Shown here: positions 36,223 through 46,946 of the stretch, piece by piece
Position numbering within the stretch: position 1 is the stretch's first letter
Layout: the number at the start of each line of letters is the position of its first letter
NCBI RefSeq assembly: GCF_020510685.1
Contig: NZ_CP075185.1
Coordinates: 124,001 to 188,000, forward strand
Origin: Dechloromonas denitrificans
GTDB lineage: Bacteria > Pseudomonadota > Gammaproteobacteria > Burkholderiales > Rhodocyclaceae
DNA: 64,000 nucleotides
Reading direction: 5' to 3'
The notes under the pieces: model-generated
The model's database searches: none
What the model was told of the DNA's origin: nothing
The model's input: only the letters and a program-made list of their open reading frames with translations
Made by a program: the position numbers and the translations under genes

Positions 36223-36588
36223 ATGGATATCCGCAAGCTGCAAAAAATCGTCGTTTCCGCCCTTGAAGACATCAAAGGCAAGGACATCGAAGTCATCAAC
36301 ACCACCAAGCTGACCTCGATGTTCGATCGTCTGGTCATCGCCACCGGCGATTCCAACCGCCAGGTCAAGGCATTGGCCGGCAACGTCCAGGAAAAGGTCA
36401 AGGAAGCCGGCGGCGAGGTGTTGTCCACCGAAGGTGAAGACGGCGGCGAATGGGTGCTGGTCGATCTGGGCGACATCATCGTCCACGTCATGCAACCGAC
36501 CGTGCGCCAGTACTACAACCTCGAAGAACTCTGGCAGGCCACGCCTTCCCAGCGCCGCAAGGCAACGGAGCAGGCTGCGTCTGAATGA
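36223..36588 (+). CDS. rsfS: Ribosomal silencing factor
   Basis: A 121-residue RsfS/Iojap-family protein that binds ribosomal protein L14 and blocks subunit joining when nutrients are scarce. The signature is present: 'DIKGKDIEVINTTKLTSMFD', 'VIATGDSNRQVKALA', 'WVLVDLGDIIVHVMQ' and 'YYNLEELW'. It sits 6 nt after nadD and overlaps rlmH by 4 nt, as in many proteobacteria. Confidence 0.95.
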   Translation: MDIRKLQKIVVSALEDIKGKDIEVINTTKLTSMFDRLVIATGDSNRQVKALAGNVQEKVKEAGGEVLSTEGEDGGEWVLVDLGDIIVHVMQPTVRQYYNLEELWQATPSQRRKATEQAASE

Positions 36589-37054
36589 AACTGAGCGTAC
36601 TCGCTGTCGGCCATCGCCAGCCCGACTGGGTGAGCGACGGCTGTGCCGAGTACCTCAAGCGCCTGCCGCGCGAATTGGCAGTCAGCGTCACTGAAATCAA
36701 GCCCGAGCCACGCGGCTCGAAAACACGCGAGCAACTGCTGGCCGCCGAAAAAGGGCGGATCCGCGATGCCCTGGGTTCGGGCTGTCGCATTGTCGTGCTC
36801 GATGAAAAAGGCGACGACCTGACGACGCTCAAGCTGGCCCGTCGGCTGGAAGTCTGGATGCAGGACGGCCGCGACGTGGCGCTGCTGATCGGCGGGGCGG
36901 ACGGGCTGGATGAAGAATTCAAACAACAGGCCGACGACAAGTTGCGCCTGTCCAGCCTGACGCTGCCGCACGGCATGGCGCGCCTGGTGCTGTGCGAGCA
37001 GCTGTACCGGGCGGTCAGCGTACTGAAAAACCATCCATATCATCGGGAGGGATG

Positions 37055-37055
<1 letters not shown>
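36585..37055 (+). CDS. rlmH: 23S rRNA pseudouridine-1915 N3-methyltransferase
   Basis: A 156-residue SPOUT methyltransferase. Typical parts: 'LSVLAVGHRQPDWVSDG', 'EYLKRLPRELAVSVTEI', 'VALLIGGADGLDEEF' and the knot region 'LSSLTLPHGMARLVLCEQLYRA' with a C-terminal 'HPYHREG'. Length and ending are those of the family. Its stop overlaps the maf start. Confidence 0.96.
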
Positions 37056-37657
<602 letters not shown>

Positions 37658-37679
37658 GCAGTCCGGGCCCGTCCGGCGG

Positions 37680-38750
37680 CTAGCCTGGCCGGGCGCCGAG
37701 GGCGACGATCGCTTCGGCCGCCTGGCGGGCGCCGCCGACCGCCGGCCGTGGCGGCCGCGGTTGCTGCCACAGGGCGCTCAGCGCTTCAGCCAGTTGCCCG
37801 TCGGCCAGCCGGCCGGCCGCGATCTCCAGACTGGGCGCATGGCCGGCCAGCCAATCGATCAGACAGTCCTGTTCCGGCCAGTCCTCCCGTCGCTGATAGA
37901 GCACCGGCGTGCCATTGGCGGCCGCTTCGGTGAAGGTGCCGTAGCCGGGCTTGGTGACGATCGCGTCGACCGAACACAGCAGATCCGTAAAACTCAGCCC
38001 GAAGCTCTCGACGGTCAGCGCATCCGGGTGACGGCATTGCCAGTCGGCGGCGACCAGCCAGCGGAGGCCGGGCCGGCGCGGCCATTGGTCGACCGGCAGG
38101 TGGTGGGCGATGCCGCCCATGGCGACCAGCACGGCCCGGTCGCCGCCCAAGCCGAGGTCGTGTTTTTGGCCGAGTGCGGCAATCGGGCCGATGGCCCGGA
38201 CGTTGCCCAGGCTGTCCATCGGCATGCCGGGCGTGACGCGCAGAAAGGCCTTGGCCGCCCGGTAGGCGGCGAGCATCTCGGCATGTATCGCGGCGGCCCA
38301 CGGTTCGTCAGCGAAATAGTGGGCAAACAGATCGGCCCAGTTCAGCGAACACAGACTGAGGGCCGGAATGCCGGCCGCGGCGGCGCCGGCCAGCGGCAGA
38401 TAGCTGACATTGGTCAGCACGAGGTCCGGCTTGAGCCGGCTCAGCCAGGCCGCTTCGGCGGCCACACTGGCCGGCCAGTCGGCATGGGCCTGGCGGTAGG
38501 CGGCGGCGCTGGCCGGCCGGTCGATGCGGGTGGCGTCGAGCATCACGTAGCCGAAATCGGTGCGCTCTTCGATCAAGGTAAACGGCACGTCGATGCGTTG
38601 CCGGAGTTTGCTGGCGGGCAGCCGTGTCCGGATGGTCAGGCGGTAGTTCGGGACGATTTCCGCCAGGGTATTGAGGACCGGGGCGGTGATGGCGAGATGA
38701 CCGAAGCCGTGGCTGGAGATGTCGACAAAAAGGTGCAGTGGATTGAGCAT
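37680..38750 (-). CDS. MurG/UGT-like glycosyltransferase-fold protein
   Basis: A 356-residue GT-B-like protein: N-terminal 'LHLFVDISSHGFGHLAITAP' with a glycine-rich loop, 'PDLVLTNVSYLPLAGAAAAG', and a C-terminal 'VDAIVTKPGYGTFTEAAANG' that resembles the nucleotide-sugar loop of MurG and UDP-glycosyltransferases. The ATG at 38750 is chosen because the first strand starts right after it. The acceptor and donor are unknown. It stands alone between maf (convergent) and a divergent secreted-protein gene. Confidence 0.75.
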   Translation of the reverse strand: MLNPLHLFVDISSHGFGHLAITAPVLNTLAEIVPNYRLTIRTRLPASKLRQRIDVPFTLIEERTDFGYVMLDATRIDRPASAAAYRQAHADWPASVAAEAAWLSRLKPDLVLTNVSYLPLAGAAAAGIPALSLCSLNWADLFAHYFADEPWAAAIHAEMLAAYRAAKAFLRVTPGMPMDSLGNVRAIGPIAALGQKHDLGLGGDRAVLVAMGGIAHHLPVDQWPRRPGLRWLVAADWQCRHPDALTVESFGLSFTDLLCSVDAIVTKPGYGTFTEAAANGTPVLYQRREDWPEQDCLIDWLAGHAPSLEIAAGRLADGQLAEALSALWQQPRPPRPAVGGARQAAEAIVALGARPG

Positions 38751-38885
38751 GGCGGCGCCATGGTAGCAGCTTGGCAAAAGCGCTTTGTCATCTCCCGGAA
38801 GTGCGCCGGTGCTATGCTGCCCAAGGGAATGCTGGAGTGTGATTCCCGACAACCTACCGCGAAAATAAATAAAGGAGAGTTCCTT

Positions 38886-39755
38886 ATGAATACGTTGCGC
38901 AGAGTCGTCGTAGCATCACTCGTTGGCCTGGGGGCCGGGCTGCTTGCCCCAGTGGCCATCGCCGTCGATAACAGTTCGCTGGATCAGCCGGCATTTCGCG
39001 AGCATAAGGCCACTTACGGCCTGGTTTACCGCTTGCCGCCGGAAGTCACTGCGCTTCTCGACAGCAAGATTTCGCCGCCGTTGCGTGAGCGCCTGATCAA
39101 GTTGGGCCTGGTAAACGAGGCGCGCACCTTCAATCTGCCGCACGTGACGGTGCTGCACATTCACAGTGCCGACCCGACGACCCCGGCAAAAATGCTCAAG
39201 GCCTTGCCCGGCATGCCGCCGCCAATCACGCTGACGCTGAAGAGTTTCTACAACACCGAGGCCGCCAAGGGAGCCGGTGCGCCCTGGTGGTTCGACTTGG
39301 GCGTGGTGAAGAGCGGCTCGGGCTATAGCGACATGATGTCCTTCAACACCGTGGCGACGGCCGCCTTGACGCCATTGCGCGATGGGCCGCTGCCGCGTTG
39401 CACCGGACCGGTGTTCGCCAAGATGAGCGAGGCAGCGAAGGAACTGACGCGCACGGTCGGCGTCAGCGGCGTCAATGTCTTCAAGGACGGCAAGGAAACC
39501 GCTTCGCATAATCCGCACACCACGCTGGTGTACAGCATGACGCCTTACGACGAGCGGGTGCAGGCGGCCATGAAGGATGTCGCCGACGAAATGAACCGGA
39601 TTTTGCCGAATGGCATCGACACCCAGTTCAAGGATGTTTCCATCGTCGAGATCGGCTTCATGGGCAACGTGCTGCGCGAGTTCTACCGGATCAGCCTGGA
39701 AAATGGCTCGGCCTGGGATGTGAGCAGCGGCAAGGCAGTGCCGGTCGGCAAATAA
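38886..39755 (+). CDS. Secreted 2H-phosphoesterase-like protein
   Basis: A 289-residue protein with a signal peptide (about residues 1-27, ending VAIAVD). The mature part carries two H-x-T motifs, 'LPHVTVLHI' (H86-T88) and 'NPHTTLVYS' (H211-T213), about 125 residues apart and each on a predicted strand, the arrangement of the 2H phosphoesterase/2'-5' RNA ligase fold. The family is mostly cytoplasmic, so an exported member is unusual. The ATG at 38886 follows AAGGAGAG. No paired gene suggests a substrate; cyclic nucleotides or RNA 2',3'-cyclic ends are the family's usual targets. Confidence 0.72.
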   Translation: MNTLRRVVVASLVGLGAGLLAPVAIAVDNSSLDQPAFREHKATYGLVYRLPPEVTALLDSKISPPLRERLIKLGLVNEARTFNLPHVTVLHIHSADPTTPAKMLKALPGMPPPITLTLKSFYNTEAAKGAGAPWWFDLGVVKSGSGYSDMMSFNTVATAALTPLRDGPLPRCTGPVFAKMSEAAKELTRTVGVSGVNVFKDGKETASHNPHTTLVYSMTPYDERVQAAMKDVADEMNRILPNGIDTQFKDVSIVEIGFMGNVLREFYRISLENGSAWDVSSGKAVPVGK

Positions 39756-39815
39756 CGGCCGGGGCAATAGCCAAAGGGGGCGCTCCCCGGCAACGGAGGG
39801 CGCACCCCGGTGAAC

Positions 39816-40589
39816 TCAGCGGTTCTTGAAACTCGCCTTGCGCTTCTCGGCGAAGGCGGCCATGCCTTCCTTCTGGTCTTCCAGCGCGAAGGATGAGTGG
39901 AAGACGCGGCGCTCGAAGAGCAGGCCTTCGTTGAGCGACGACTCGAAGGCGCGATTGACCGATTCCTTGATCATCATCACCACCGGCAGCGAGTAGCCGG
40001 CAATGGTCGTCGCCGCCTTCAGCGTTTCTTCGAGGAGTTGATCGGCCGGGATGATGCGGGCGACGAGGCCGGCTTTCTCGGCTTCGACGGCATCCATCAT
40101 CCGGCCGGTCAGGCAGAGGTCCATCGCTTTGGCCTTGCCGACGGCGCGCGGCAGGCGCTGCGTGCCACCGGCGCCGGGCAGGGTGCCGAGCTTGACTTCC
40201 GGCTGGCCGAACTTGGCGGTGTCGGCGGCATAGATCATGTCGCACATCATCGCCATCTCGCAGCCACCGCCCAGCGCAAAGCCGGCCACCGCCGCGATGA
40301 CCGGCTTGCGCGTCGTCTTGATGCGCTCCCAGTTGCGGGTGATGAAGTCGGTCTTGTAGGCGTGCATGTAGTCGAAATCCTTCATGAAGCCGATGTCGGC
40401 TCCGGCGGCGAAGGCTTTCTCATTGCCGGTGATGACGATGCAGCCGATCGCTTCGTCGGCTTCGAAGGCATCGATCGCCGCGCCGATGCCGTCGACCACG
40501 TCGTTGTTCAGCGCATTCATCGCTTCCGGACGGTTGATGCGGATCAGGCCAACCTTGCCGTGGGTTTCAACCAGAACTACCTGTGTCAT
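39816..40589 (-). CDS. paaF: Enoyl-CoA hydratase of phenylacetate degradation
   Basis: A 257-residue crotonase-fold hydratase: '[17 protein letters not shown]', oxyanion-hole '[11 protein letters not shown]' and '[16 protein letters not shown]', and the catalytic pair region '[20 protein letters not shown]' containing both family glutamates. It is closest to PaaF-type 2,3-dehydroadipyl-CoA hydratase. It is the last gene of the minus-strand paa run, separated from paaE by 127 bp that contain a terminator-like hairpin, so it may be expressed less than, or separately from, paaABCDE. Confidence 0.87.
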   Translation of the reverse strand: MTQVVLVETHGKVGLIRINRPEAMNALNNDVVDGIGAAIDAFEADEAIGCIVITGNEKAFAAGADIGFMKDFDYMHAYKTDFITRNWERIKTTRKPVIAAVAGFALGGGCEMAMMCDMIYAADTAKFGQPEVKLGTLPGAGGTQRLPRAVGKAKAMDLCLTGRMMDAVEAEKAGLVARIIPADQLLEETLKAATTIAGYSLPVVMMIKESVNRAFESSLNEGLLFERRVFHSSFALEDQKEGMAAFAEKRKASFKNR

Positions 40590-40600
40590 CTCTGCTCTCC

Positions 40601-40636
40601 AAAAAAATGGCCGCTCCGGGGTGCTCCCGGCGGCTC
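40601..40636 (-). terminator. Terminator-like hairpin between paaE and paaF
   Basis: On the minus strand GAGCCGCCGGGAGC is followed by CCCGGAGCGGC and then CATTTTTTT: an imperfect GC-rich hairpin with a run of seven T. The T-run is directly followed by the GGAGAG ribosome-binding site of paaF. It looks like an intrinsic terminator or attenuator that reduces read-through from paaE into paaF. Confidence 0.5.
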
Positions 40637-40716
40637 ACGTTGAATCAATGCTTGTCCCGGCCATGGCCGAAAGGCGGCAGTTTAACCCGCCCCGGCCGAC
40701 CATGCCGATGGCTTGC

Positions 40717-41814
40717 TCAGCGATCGTCGAAACTGACCACCAGTTTCCGGGTCGTCGCCCGGGCCTGGCAACTGAGCACGAAGCCCTGTTCCATCTCGGC
40801 GCTTTCCAGCGTGAAGTTCTTGTCCATCACCACCTCGCCGCACAACACCTTGGCCCGGCAGGTGCAGCAGACGCCGGCCTTGCACGAGAAGGGCAGATCG
40901 AGGCCGGCATTCAACGCGGCATCGAGGACATGCTCGTCGGCGCCGATCTGCAGCTCATGCTCCTTGCCGTCGAGCACGATGGTCAGCGCGATGTCCTTGG
41001 CAGCCTGCGTCCGGGTCGCCGCCGCATCGGTATCGGCCTGCACCTTGGCGGCCATTGCCGGGCCGCTGGTGAAGCGCTCGGCATAGACGCGGCTGGCCGG
41101 CACGCCGGCGTCGATCAGCGCCTTCTCGGTGGCTTCGATCATCGCTTCCGGGCCACAGATGAAGACTTCGTCCATGCTCTTTACCGGCAACAGGGCATCG
41201 ATTACCGCTTGCACCTTGGCGCCGTCGATGCGGCCCTGCAGGAGGTCAACCTCCTGGGCTTGGCGGGAGAGGATGTGGATCAGCGTCAGGCGGTCCGGGT
41301 AACGGTCCTTCAGATCCTGCAGCGCTTCGTTGAACATCACGCTGGACATCCGGCGATTGCCATAGACCAGCGTGAATTTCGATTCCGGCTGCTCTTCCAG
41401 CGTGCTGGCGGCAATCGACAGGATCGGCGTGATCCCCGAACCGGCGGCGAAGCCGACGCGATGGATGGCGCGCTGCTTCTTGACGATGAAGCGGCCGTCC
41501 GGCGGCATCACGTCGAGCGTCGCACCGGCCTTCAGGGTTTGCGCCGCCCAGTTGGAAAACAGGCCGCCTTCGACCGGGCGGATGCCGATTTCCAGCTCGC
41601 CGGCCTTGGCCAGCCGGCTGCGCGGGCTGCTGATCGAGTAGGTGCGGCGAACATCCTGGCCATTGATTTGAGTACGCAGCGTCAGGAACTGGCCGGGCTG
41701 GAAACTGAAGGCTTCGCGGGCGGCGGCCGGGATGGCGAAAGTGACCGCCAGCGAGCCGGCCGCTTCGGGGCTGACACGCTTGACGGTGAGTTCATGAAAG
41801 CGGGGGGCGGACAT
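40717..41814 (-). CDS. paaE: Phenylacetyl-CoA 1,2-epoxidase reductase subunit
   Basis: A 365-residue flavoprotein: FAD domain ('RRTYSISSPRS'), NAD(P)H domain ('GFAAGSGITPILSIA') and a C-terminal plant-type [2Fe-2S] ferredoxin with 'CKAGVCCTCRAKVLC' and a last cysteine in 'VLSCQA'. It passes electrons from NADPH to the diiron subunit PaaA. The ATG at 41814 fits the usual PaaE start ('MSAPRFHELTVK'). The domain order (ferredoxin last) is opposite to that of the second reductase at 54.3 kb. Confidence 0.95.
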   Translation of the reverse strand: MSAPRFHELTVKRVSPEAAGSLAVTFAIPAAAREAFSFQPGQFLTLRTQINGQDVRRTYSISSPRSRLAKAGELEIGIRPVEGGLFSNWAAQTLKAGATLDVMPPDGRFIVKKQRAIHRVGFAAGSGITPILSIAASTLEEQPESKFTLVYGNRRMSSVMFNEALQDLKDRYPDRLTLIHILSRQAQEVDLLQGRIDGAKVQAVIDALLPVKSMDEVFICGPEAMIEATEKALIDAGVPASRVYAERFTSGPAMAAKVQADTDAAATRTQAAKDIALTIVLDGKEHELQIGADEHVLDAALNAGLDLPFSCKAGVCCTCRAKVLCGEVVMDKNFTLESAEMEQGFVLSCQARATTRKLVVSFDDR

Positions 41815-41833
41815 GTCGTTATGCTCCGAAAAT

Positions 41834-42334
41834 CTAATATGGCTTGAAATAATCGAATGGTTCCTGGCAGTCGAGGCACTTGTAGAGTGCCTTGCAAGCC
41901 GTTGAGCCAAAGTGTGAGGATTCGACGGTGTGGCTCGAGCCGCATTGCGGACAGGGCACGACAGCCGCCGTGGCCGGGCGGGCCATGAAGCGCACCACCG
42001 AGCTGCCGGCCGGTGTCTGGTGGGGTGGGGCGATGCCGTAGGCGCGCAGCTTTTCCTTGCCGGCCTCGCTCATCCAGTCGGTCGTCCAGGCCGGGGCCAG
42101 CTGGGTGACGACGCGGGCGACAATGCCCTGGGCGAGCAGCGTCGCCCGCACGTCGTCCTCGATCTGGCCCATCGCCGGGCAGCCGCTGTAGGTTGGCGTG
42201 ATGACCACCTCCAGGCCGTCCGGCCCCTGGCGCACGTCGCGCAGGATGCCGAGATCGCGCAGCGAAATGACCGGGATTTCCGGGTCGGCCAGATCGGCCA
42301 GCGCGGCCCAGGCGGCCTCGACGCTCGTCGTCAT
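41834..42334 (-). CDS. paaD: Phenylacetyl-CoA epoxidase maturation protein
   Basis: A 166-residue DUF59/MIP18-type protein: 'LADPEIPVISLRDLGILRDV', 'PTYSGCPAMGQIEDD', and a C-terminal zinc-ribbon-like 'CPQCGSSHTVESSHFG' and 'CLDCQEPFDYFKPY'. PaaD is needed for a functional epoxidase and probably helps in iron-sulfur or diiron assembly. The ATG at 42334 gives the family N terminus; it begins 5 nt after paaC. Confidence 0.94.
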   Translation of the reverse strand: MTTSVEAAWAALADLADPEIPVISLRDLGILRDVRQGPDGLEVVITPTYSGCPAMGQIEDDVRATLLAQGIVARVVTQLAPAWTTDWMSEAGKEKLRAYGIAPPHQTPAGSSVVRFMARPATAAVVPCPQCGSSHTVESSHFGSTACKALYKCLDCQEPFDYFKPY

Positions 42335-42338
42335 CGCC

Positions 42339-43121
42339 TTACCAGTTTCCGTTCGGATGGGCCCGGGCGAGGCTCTGCATTTCGGCGAGGAGGAAGCCGA
42401 GATGCTCGGAATGCAGGCCCTTCTTGCCTTCCGGTACATAGCCGCCGAGCGCCGGGCGGTGCAGCGTTGCTTCGGCCAGCGCGGCATCGACGAGGCCGTC
42501 CCAGTCGGCCTTCAGGCTCTGCGGATCGATGCCGATACCGGCCGCGATGGCCGCCGCTTCGGCCGGGCTGCTCGCCCAGAATTCCTCGGTGTAGGGCAGC
42601 AGGTGATCGAGCGCCGCCTGGGTCCGGGCATGCGATTCATCGGTACCGTCGCCGAGGCGGACCAGCCAGTCGCGGGAATGGCGCAGGTGATAGCGCACTT
42701 CCTTCAGCGACTTGGCGGCGATCGCCGCCAGATCGGCATTGGCCGACTTTTCGAGCGCTTCCCAGAGCAGCGCCATCAGCGCGCTGTAGAGGAAGTTGCG
42801 GACGATGGTCGTGCCGTAGTCGAGGCTGGCCTGGGCGTAGCCGGAAAGCGGGCCGTGGTGCGGCAGTTCGAGCAGCGTGTAGTTGCGGAACTCGCCGGTG
42901 TCGCGGAAATAGGCCAGCTTGTCTTCCGTGCAGTCGCCGCCCTTGAGCGTCGCGACCAGCTGATAGAGCAGGCGGGCCTGGCCGATCAGGTCGAGGCTGA
43001 CGTTGGACAGCGCGATGTCTTCCTCGAGGATCGGGCCATGGCCGCACCACTCGGCATTGCGCTGGCCGAGGACCAGGGCATTGTCGGCGAGGTGCAGCAG
43101 GTAGTCGATGGCGGCGCTCAT
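42339..43121 (-). CDS. paaC: Phenylacetyl-CoA 1,2-epoxidase structural subunit
   Basis: A 260-residue ferritin-like subunit that pairs with PaaA and stabilises the catalytic core but lacks a complete diiron site. Typical stretches: 'LHLADNALVLGQRNAEWCG', 'LDLIGQARLLYQLVA', 'TTIVRNFLYSALMALLW' and 'HLGFLLAEMQSLARAHPN'. The ATG overlaps the stop of paaB by one nt. Confidence 0.95.
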   Translation of the reverse strand: MSAAIDYLLHLADNALVLGQRNAEWCGHGPILEEDIALSNVSLDLIGQARLLYQLVATLKGGDCTEDKLAYFRDTGEFRNYTLLELPHHGPLSGYAQASLDYGTTIVRNFLYSALMALLWEALEKSANADLAAIAAKSLKEVRYHLRHSRDWLVRLGDGTDESHARTQAALDHLLPYTEEFWASSPAEAAAIAAGIGIDPQSLKADWDGLVDAALAEATLHRPALGGYVPEGKKGLHSEHLGFLLAEMQSLARAHPNGNW

Positions 43122-43410
43122 TACATGTGCCCCACTTCTTCCGGGATGTCGTAGAAGGTCGGGTGGCGGTAGATCTTGTCGGCCGCCGGGTCGAACAGTT
43201 CGCCCTTTTCGTCCGGGTTGCTGGCGGTGATCGCCACCGAGGGCACGACCCAGATGCTGACGCCCTCCTGCCGGCGGGTATAGACGTCGCGCGCCATGTC
43301 CAGCGCCTGGGCGGCGTCGGCGGCGTGCAGGCTGCCGCAGTGCTTGTGTTCGAGGCCCTGCTTGCTGCGGACGAAAACTTCCCAGAGCGGCCATTCTTTC
43401 AATGCGGTAG

Positions 43411-43414
<4 letters not shown>
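43121..43414 (-). CDS. paaB: Phenylacetyl-CoA 1,2-epoxidase subunit B
   Basis: A 97-residue small subunit: '[20 protein letters not shown]', '[20 protein letters not shown]' and '[16 protein letters not shown]'. PaaB bridges PaaAC heterodimers in the complex. Stop and start overlap with both neighbours (4 nt with paaA, 1 nt with paaC), so the four subunits are translationally linked. Confidence 0.95.
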
Positions 43415-44424
<1,010 letters not shown>

Positions 44425-44445
44425 GAGTATCTCCTTGGGGTTGGG

Positions 44446-44470
44446 CCGGTTCCGGGCGGGCCGGAACCGG
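44446..44470 (-). other. Strong intercistronic stem-loop before paaA
   Basis: CCGGTTCCG and CGGAACCGG form a perfect 9-bp stem with a 7-nt loop in the 76-bp gap between the binding-protein gene and paaA. There is no strong U-tract, so it is more likely an mRNA-stability or processing element that sets paaA levels relative to the upstream genes than a terminator. Confidence 0.6.
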
Positions 44471-44500
44471 TTTGTCGTTGTTGCCTGCTGCTCCGACGGC

Positions 44501-45646
44501 TTACGGGACCAGGGTCCAGTCGCCGTTCTTGACTTCGAGCATGCGGAAGGCGGTCAGGTCGAGGCCCATGTGGTCGGTCGCCGACATGTTCACGATGCCG
44601 CCGGTGCCGATGTAGCCCTTGGTCGCTTCGATGGCGTCGCGGACCTTGGCCTTGTCGGTGCTGCCGGCGCGCTTGATGGCATCGACGGCGAGCATCAGGC
44701 CGTCATAGGCATGGCCGCCGAAGGACGAGACGTCGGTCTTCCACTTGTCGCTGAAGGACTTGGAGTAGGCGGTGACGATCGGCTTCTGCGGGTCCTTGGC
44801 GTCGAGCTTGCTGGCCACCAGCAGGGCGGCGGCCGGCAGGCGGATGCCTTCGGCGGCCGGCCCGGCCAGCTTGATGAACTCTTCCGAGGCGACGCCGTGC
44901 GCGTGATAGAGCGGCAGCGTGATGCCCAGTTGCTTGTAGTTCTTGGTGGCGATCGCCGGACCCTGGCCGAGACCGAAGATGAACACGCCCTGGACGCCGG
45001 CGGTGTTCTTGATCTTGGTCAGCTGCGGGCTCATGTCGGTGTCCTTGGGGCCGTAGGTCTCGTTGGCGACCAGCGTGATGCCGTACTTGGCGGCGACGCC
45101 TTCGGTCTCCTTCTTGCCGGACTGGCCGAAACCGGAGGACTCGGAGAGCAGGGCGACCTTGCTGATGCCGCGCTTCTTCATGTCCTCGAAGACCTTTTCA
45201 GCGGCCATCCGGTCGGTGTGCGGCGTCTTGAAAACCCACTTCTTGACCGGCTCGACGATGACCACGGCGCCGGCCAGCGAAATGAACGGGATGCCGGCCT
45301 TGTCGACCAGCGGGGCGGCCGACATGGTGGCGCCGGTCGTCGTGCCGCCGACCAGAATGTCGACCTTGTCGTCGTCGATCAGCCGCTTGGTGAAGCCGTT
45401 GGCCTTGCCGGCATCGCTGCCGTCGTCGTAATGGACCAGTTCGAGCGGACGACCGAGCAGGCCGCCCTTCTTGTTGATGTCCTCGACGTACATCTGCAGC
45501 GTCTTCAGTTCCGGGTCGCCGAGGAAGGCGGCCGGACCGGTGACCGACAGCACGGAACCGATCTTGATCGGCTCGGCGGCGACGGCGGCAAAGGCGCCGA
45601 GGACCAGGGCGGTACCGGCAACGAGCTTCTTGATGCTGTGCTTCAT
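44501..45646 (-). CDS. Branched-chain amino-acid-type (LivK-like) substrate-binding protein
   Basis: A 381-residue periplasmic binding protein of an ABC importer: signal peptide (about residues 1-24, ending AAVAAE), then '[20 protein letters not shown]', '[20 protein letters not shown]', '[20 protein letters not shown]' and '[19 protein letters not shown]'. LivK-like proteins also bind aromatic acids, so in this operon it probably captures phenylacetate or a related acid. The permeases and ATPases are not adjacent. It is preceded by AGAGGAGAC. Confidence 0.88.
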   Translation of the reverse strand: MKHSIKKLVAGTALVLGAFAAVAAEPIKIGSVLSVTGPAAFLGDPELKTLQMYVEDINKKGGLLGRPLELVHYDDGSDAGKANGFTKRLIDDDKVDILVGGTTTGATMSAAPLVDKAGIPFISLAGAVVIVEPVKKWVFKTPHTDRMAAEKVFEDMKKRGISKVALLSESSGFGQSGKKETEGVAAKYGITLVANETYGPKDTDMSPQLTKIKNTAGVQGVFIFGLGQGPAIATKNYKQLGITLPLYHAHGVASEEFIKLAGPAAEGIRLPAAALLVASKLDAKDPQKPIVTAYSKSFSDKWKTDVSSFGGHAYDGLMLAVDAIKRAGSTDKAKVRDAIEATKGYIGTGGIVNMSATDHMGLDLTAFRMLEVKNGDWTLVP

Positions 45647-45672
45647 GGTTAGTCTCCTCTGTTGTAATGGGG

Positions 45673-46878
45673 TCAAACGCGCTCGATCACCATGGCGATG
45701 CCTTGCCCGACACCGATACACATGGTGCACAGGGCGTAGCGGCCGCCACGGCGTTTGAGTTCATAGGCGGCGGTGGTGACCAGCCGGGCGCCGCTCATGC
45801 CGAGCGGGTGGCCGAGCGCGATCGCGCCGCCGTTGGGATTCACATGCGCCGCATCGTCGGCCAGGCCGAGGTCGCGCAGCACCGCCAGACCTTGGGCGGC
45901 GAAAGCTTCGTTGAGCTCGATGACGTCCATCTGGTCGAGCGTCAGGCCGGTCTGCGCCAGCACCTTGCGCACCGCCGGGGCCGGGCCGAAACCCATGATC
46001 CGGGGCGGCACGCCGGCCGTCGCCATGCCGACGACGCGGGCCAGTGGCTTGAGGCCATACTGGCTGGCGGCGGCACCGGAAGCCAGCAGCAGCGCGCAGG
46101 CGCCGTCATTGACGCCGGAGGCGTTGCCGGCGGTGACGGTGAGTTCGGGGCCATTGACGCCCTTCAGCTTGGCGAGCATTTCCAGCGTCGTTTCCGGCCG
46201 CGGATGCTCGTCGGTATCGACCACTTTCGCCTCGCCCTTCTTCTGCGGAATGAGCACCGGCACCAGCTCGTCGGCGAAGCGGCCGGCCGCCTGGGCGGCG
46301 GCCCAGCGCTGTTGCGAGCGGACGGCGAAGGCATCCTGGTCGGCGCGCGAAATGGCGAACTCGGCTGCCACGTTGTCGGCCGTCTGCGGCATCGAATGCG
46401 TGTCGTAGAGCTTCTTCATCAGCGGGTTACTGAAGCGCCAGCCGATGGTCGTGTCGTAGATCGCCGCGTTGCGCGAGAAGGCCGATTCCGCCTTGCCCAT
46501 GACGAAGGGGGCGCGTGACATGCTTTCGACGCCGCCGGCGATCATCAGCGACGTTTCGCCGGACTTGATCGAGCGGGCGGCCAGGCCGACCGCATCCATG
46601 CCGGAACCGCACAGGCGGTTCACCGTGGTGCCCGGCACTTCGATCGGCAGTCCGGCCAGCAGGCCGGACATCCGGGCGACGTTGCGGTTGTCTTCGCCGG
46701 CCTGGTTGGCGCAGCCGTAGATGATGTCATCGACGACCGTCCAGTCGACCTGCGGGTTGCGTTCCATCAGCGCCTTGAGCGGAATGGCGCCGAGGTCGTC
46801 GGCACGCACGCCGGAGAGGGCGCCGCCGTAGCGGCCGATCGGGGTGCGGATGGCGTCGCAGATAAAAGCTTCAATCAT
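45673..46878 (-). CDS. paaJ: 3-oxoadipyl-CoA / 3-oxo-5,6-dehydrosuberyl-CoA thiolase
   Basis: A 401-residue thiolase: the acyl-enzyme cysteine is in '[20 protein letters not shown]', with histidine in '[17 protein letters not shown]' and the second cysteine in '[15 protein letters not shown]'. '[19 protein letters not shown]' is the classic PcaF/PaaJ start. It carries out both thiolytic steps of the pathway, releasing acetyl-CoA and succinyl-CoA. Confidence 0.95.
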   Translation of the reverse strand: MIEAFICDAIRTPIGRYGGALSGVRADDLGAIPLKALMERNPQVDWTVVDDIIYGCANQAGEDNRNVARMSGLLAGLPIEVPGTTVNRLCGSGMDAVGLAARSIKSGETSLMIAGGVESMSRAPFVMGKAESAFSRNAAIYDTTIGWRFSNPLMKKLYDTHSMPQTADNVAAEFAISRADQDAFAVRSQQRWAAAQAAGRFADELVPVLIPQKKGEAKVVDTDEHPRPETTLEMLAKLKGVNGPELTVTAGNASGVNDGACALLLASGAAASQYGLKPLARVVGMATAGVPPRIMGFGPAPAVRKVLAQTGLTLDQMDVIELNEAFAAQGLAVLRDLGLADDAAHVNPNGGAIALGHPLGMSGARLVTTAAYELKRRGGRYALCTMCIGVGQGIAMVIERV

Positions 46879-46896
46879 TTTTTAGGATCCAGGATC

Positions 46897-46946
46897 GAGT
46901 TGTTAGGATCGAGTGGTTTTGCTAGTAGCTAAGAGCTAGTAGCTAA
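46897..46946. repeat. Short repeats between paaJ and paaK
   Basis: A/T-richer spacer with the 12-mer GCTAGTAGCTAA twice in tandem (46921-46932 and 46935-46946), plus GAGTTGTTAG (46897-46906) and TTTGCTAG. The same short words recur in the spacer on the other side of paaK (48283-48370). Confidence 0.7.

Noticed and set aside
39756..39815. GC-rich imperfect hairpin between the 2H-like gene and paaF
   Set aside because: Poor pairing and no T-run on either strand; not supported as a terminator.
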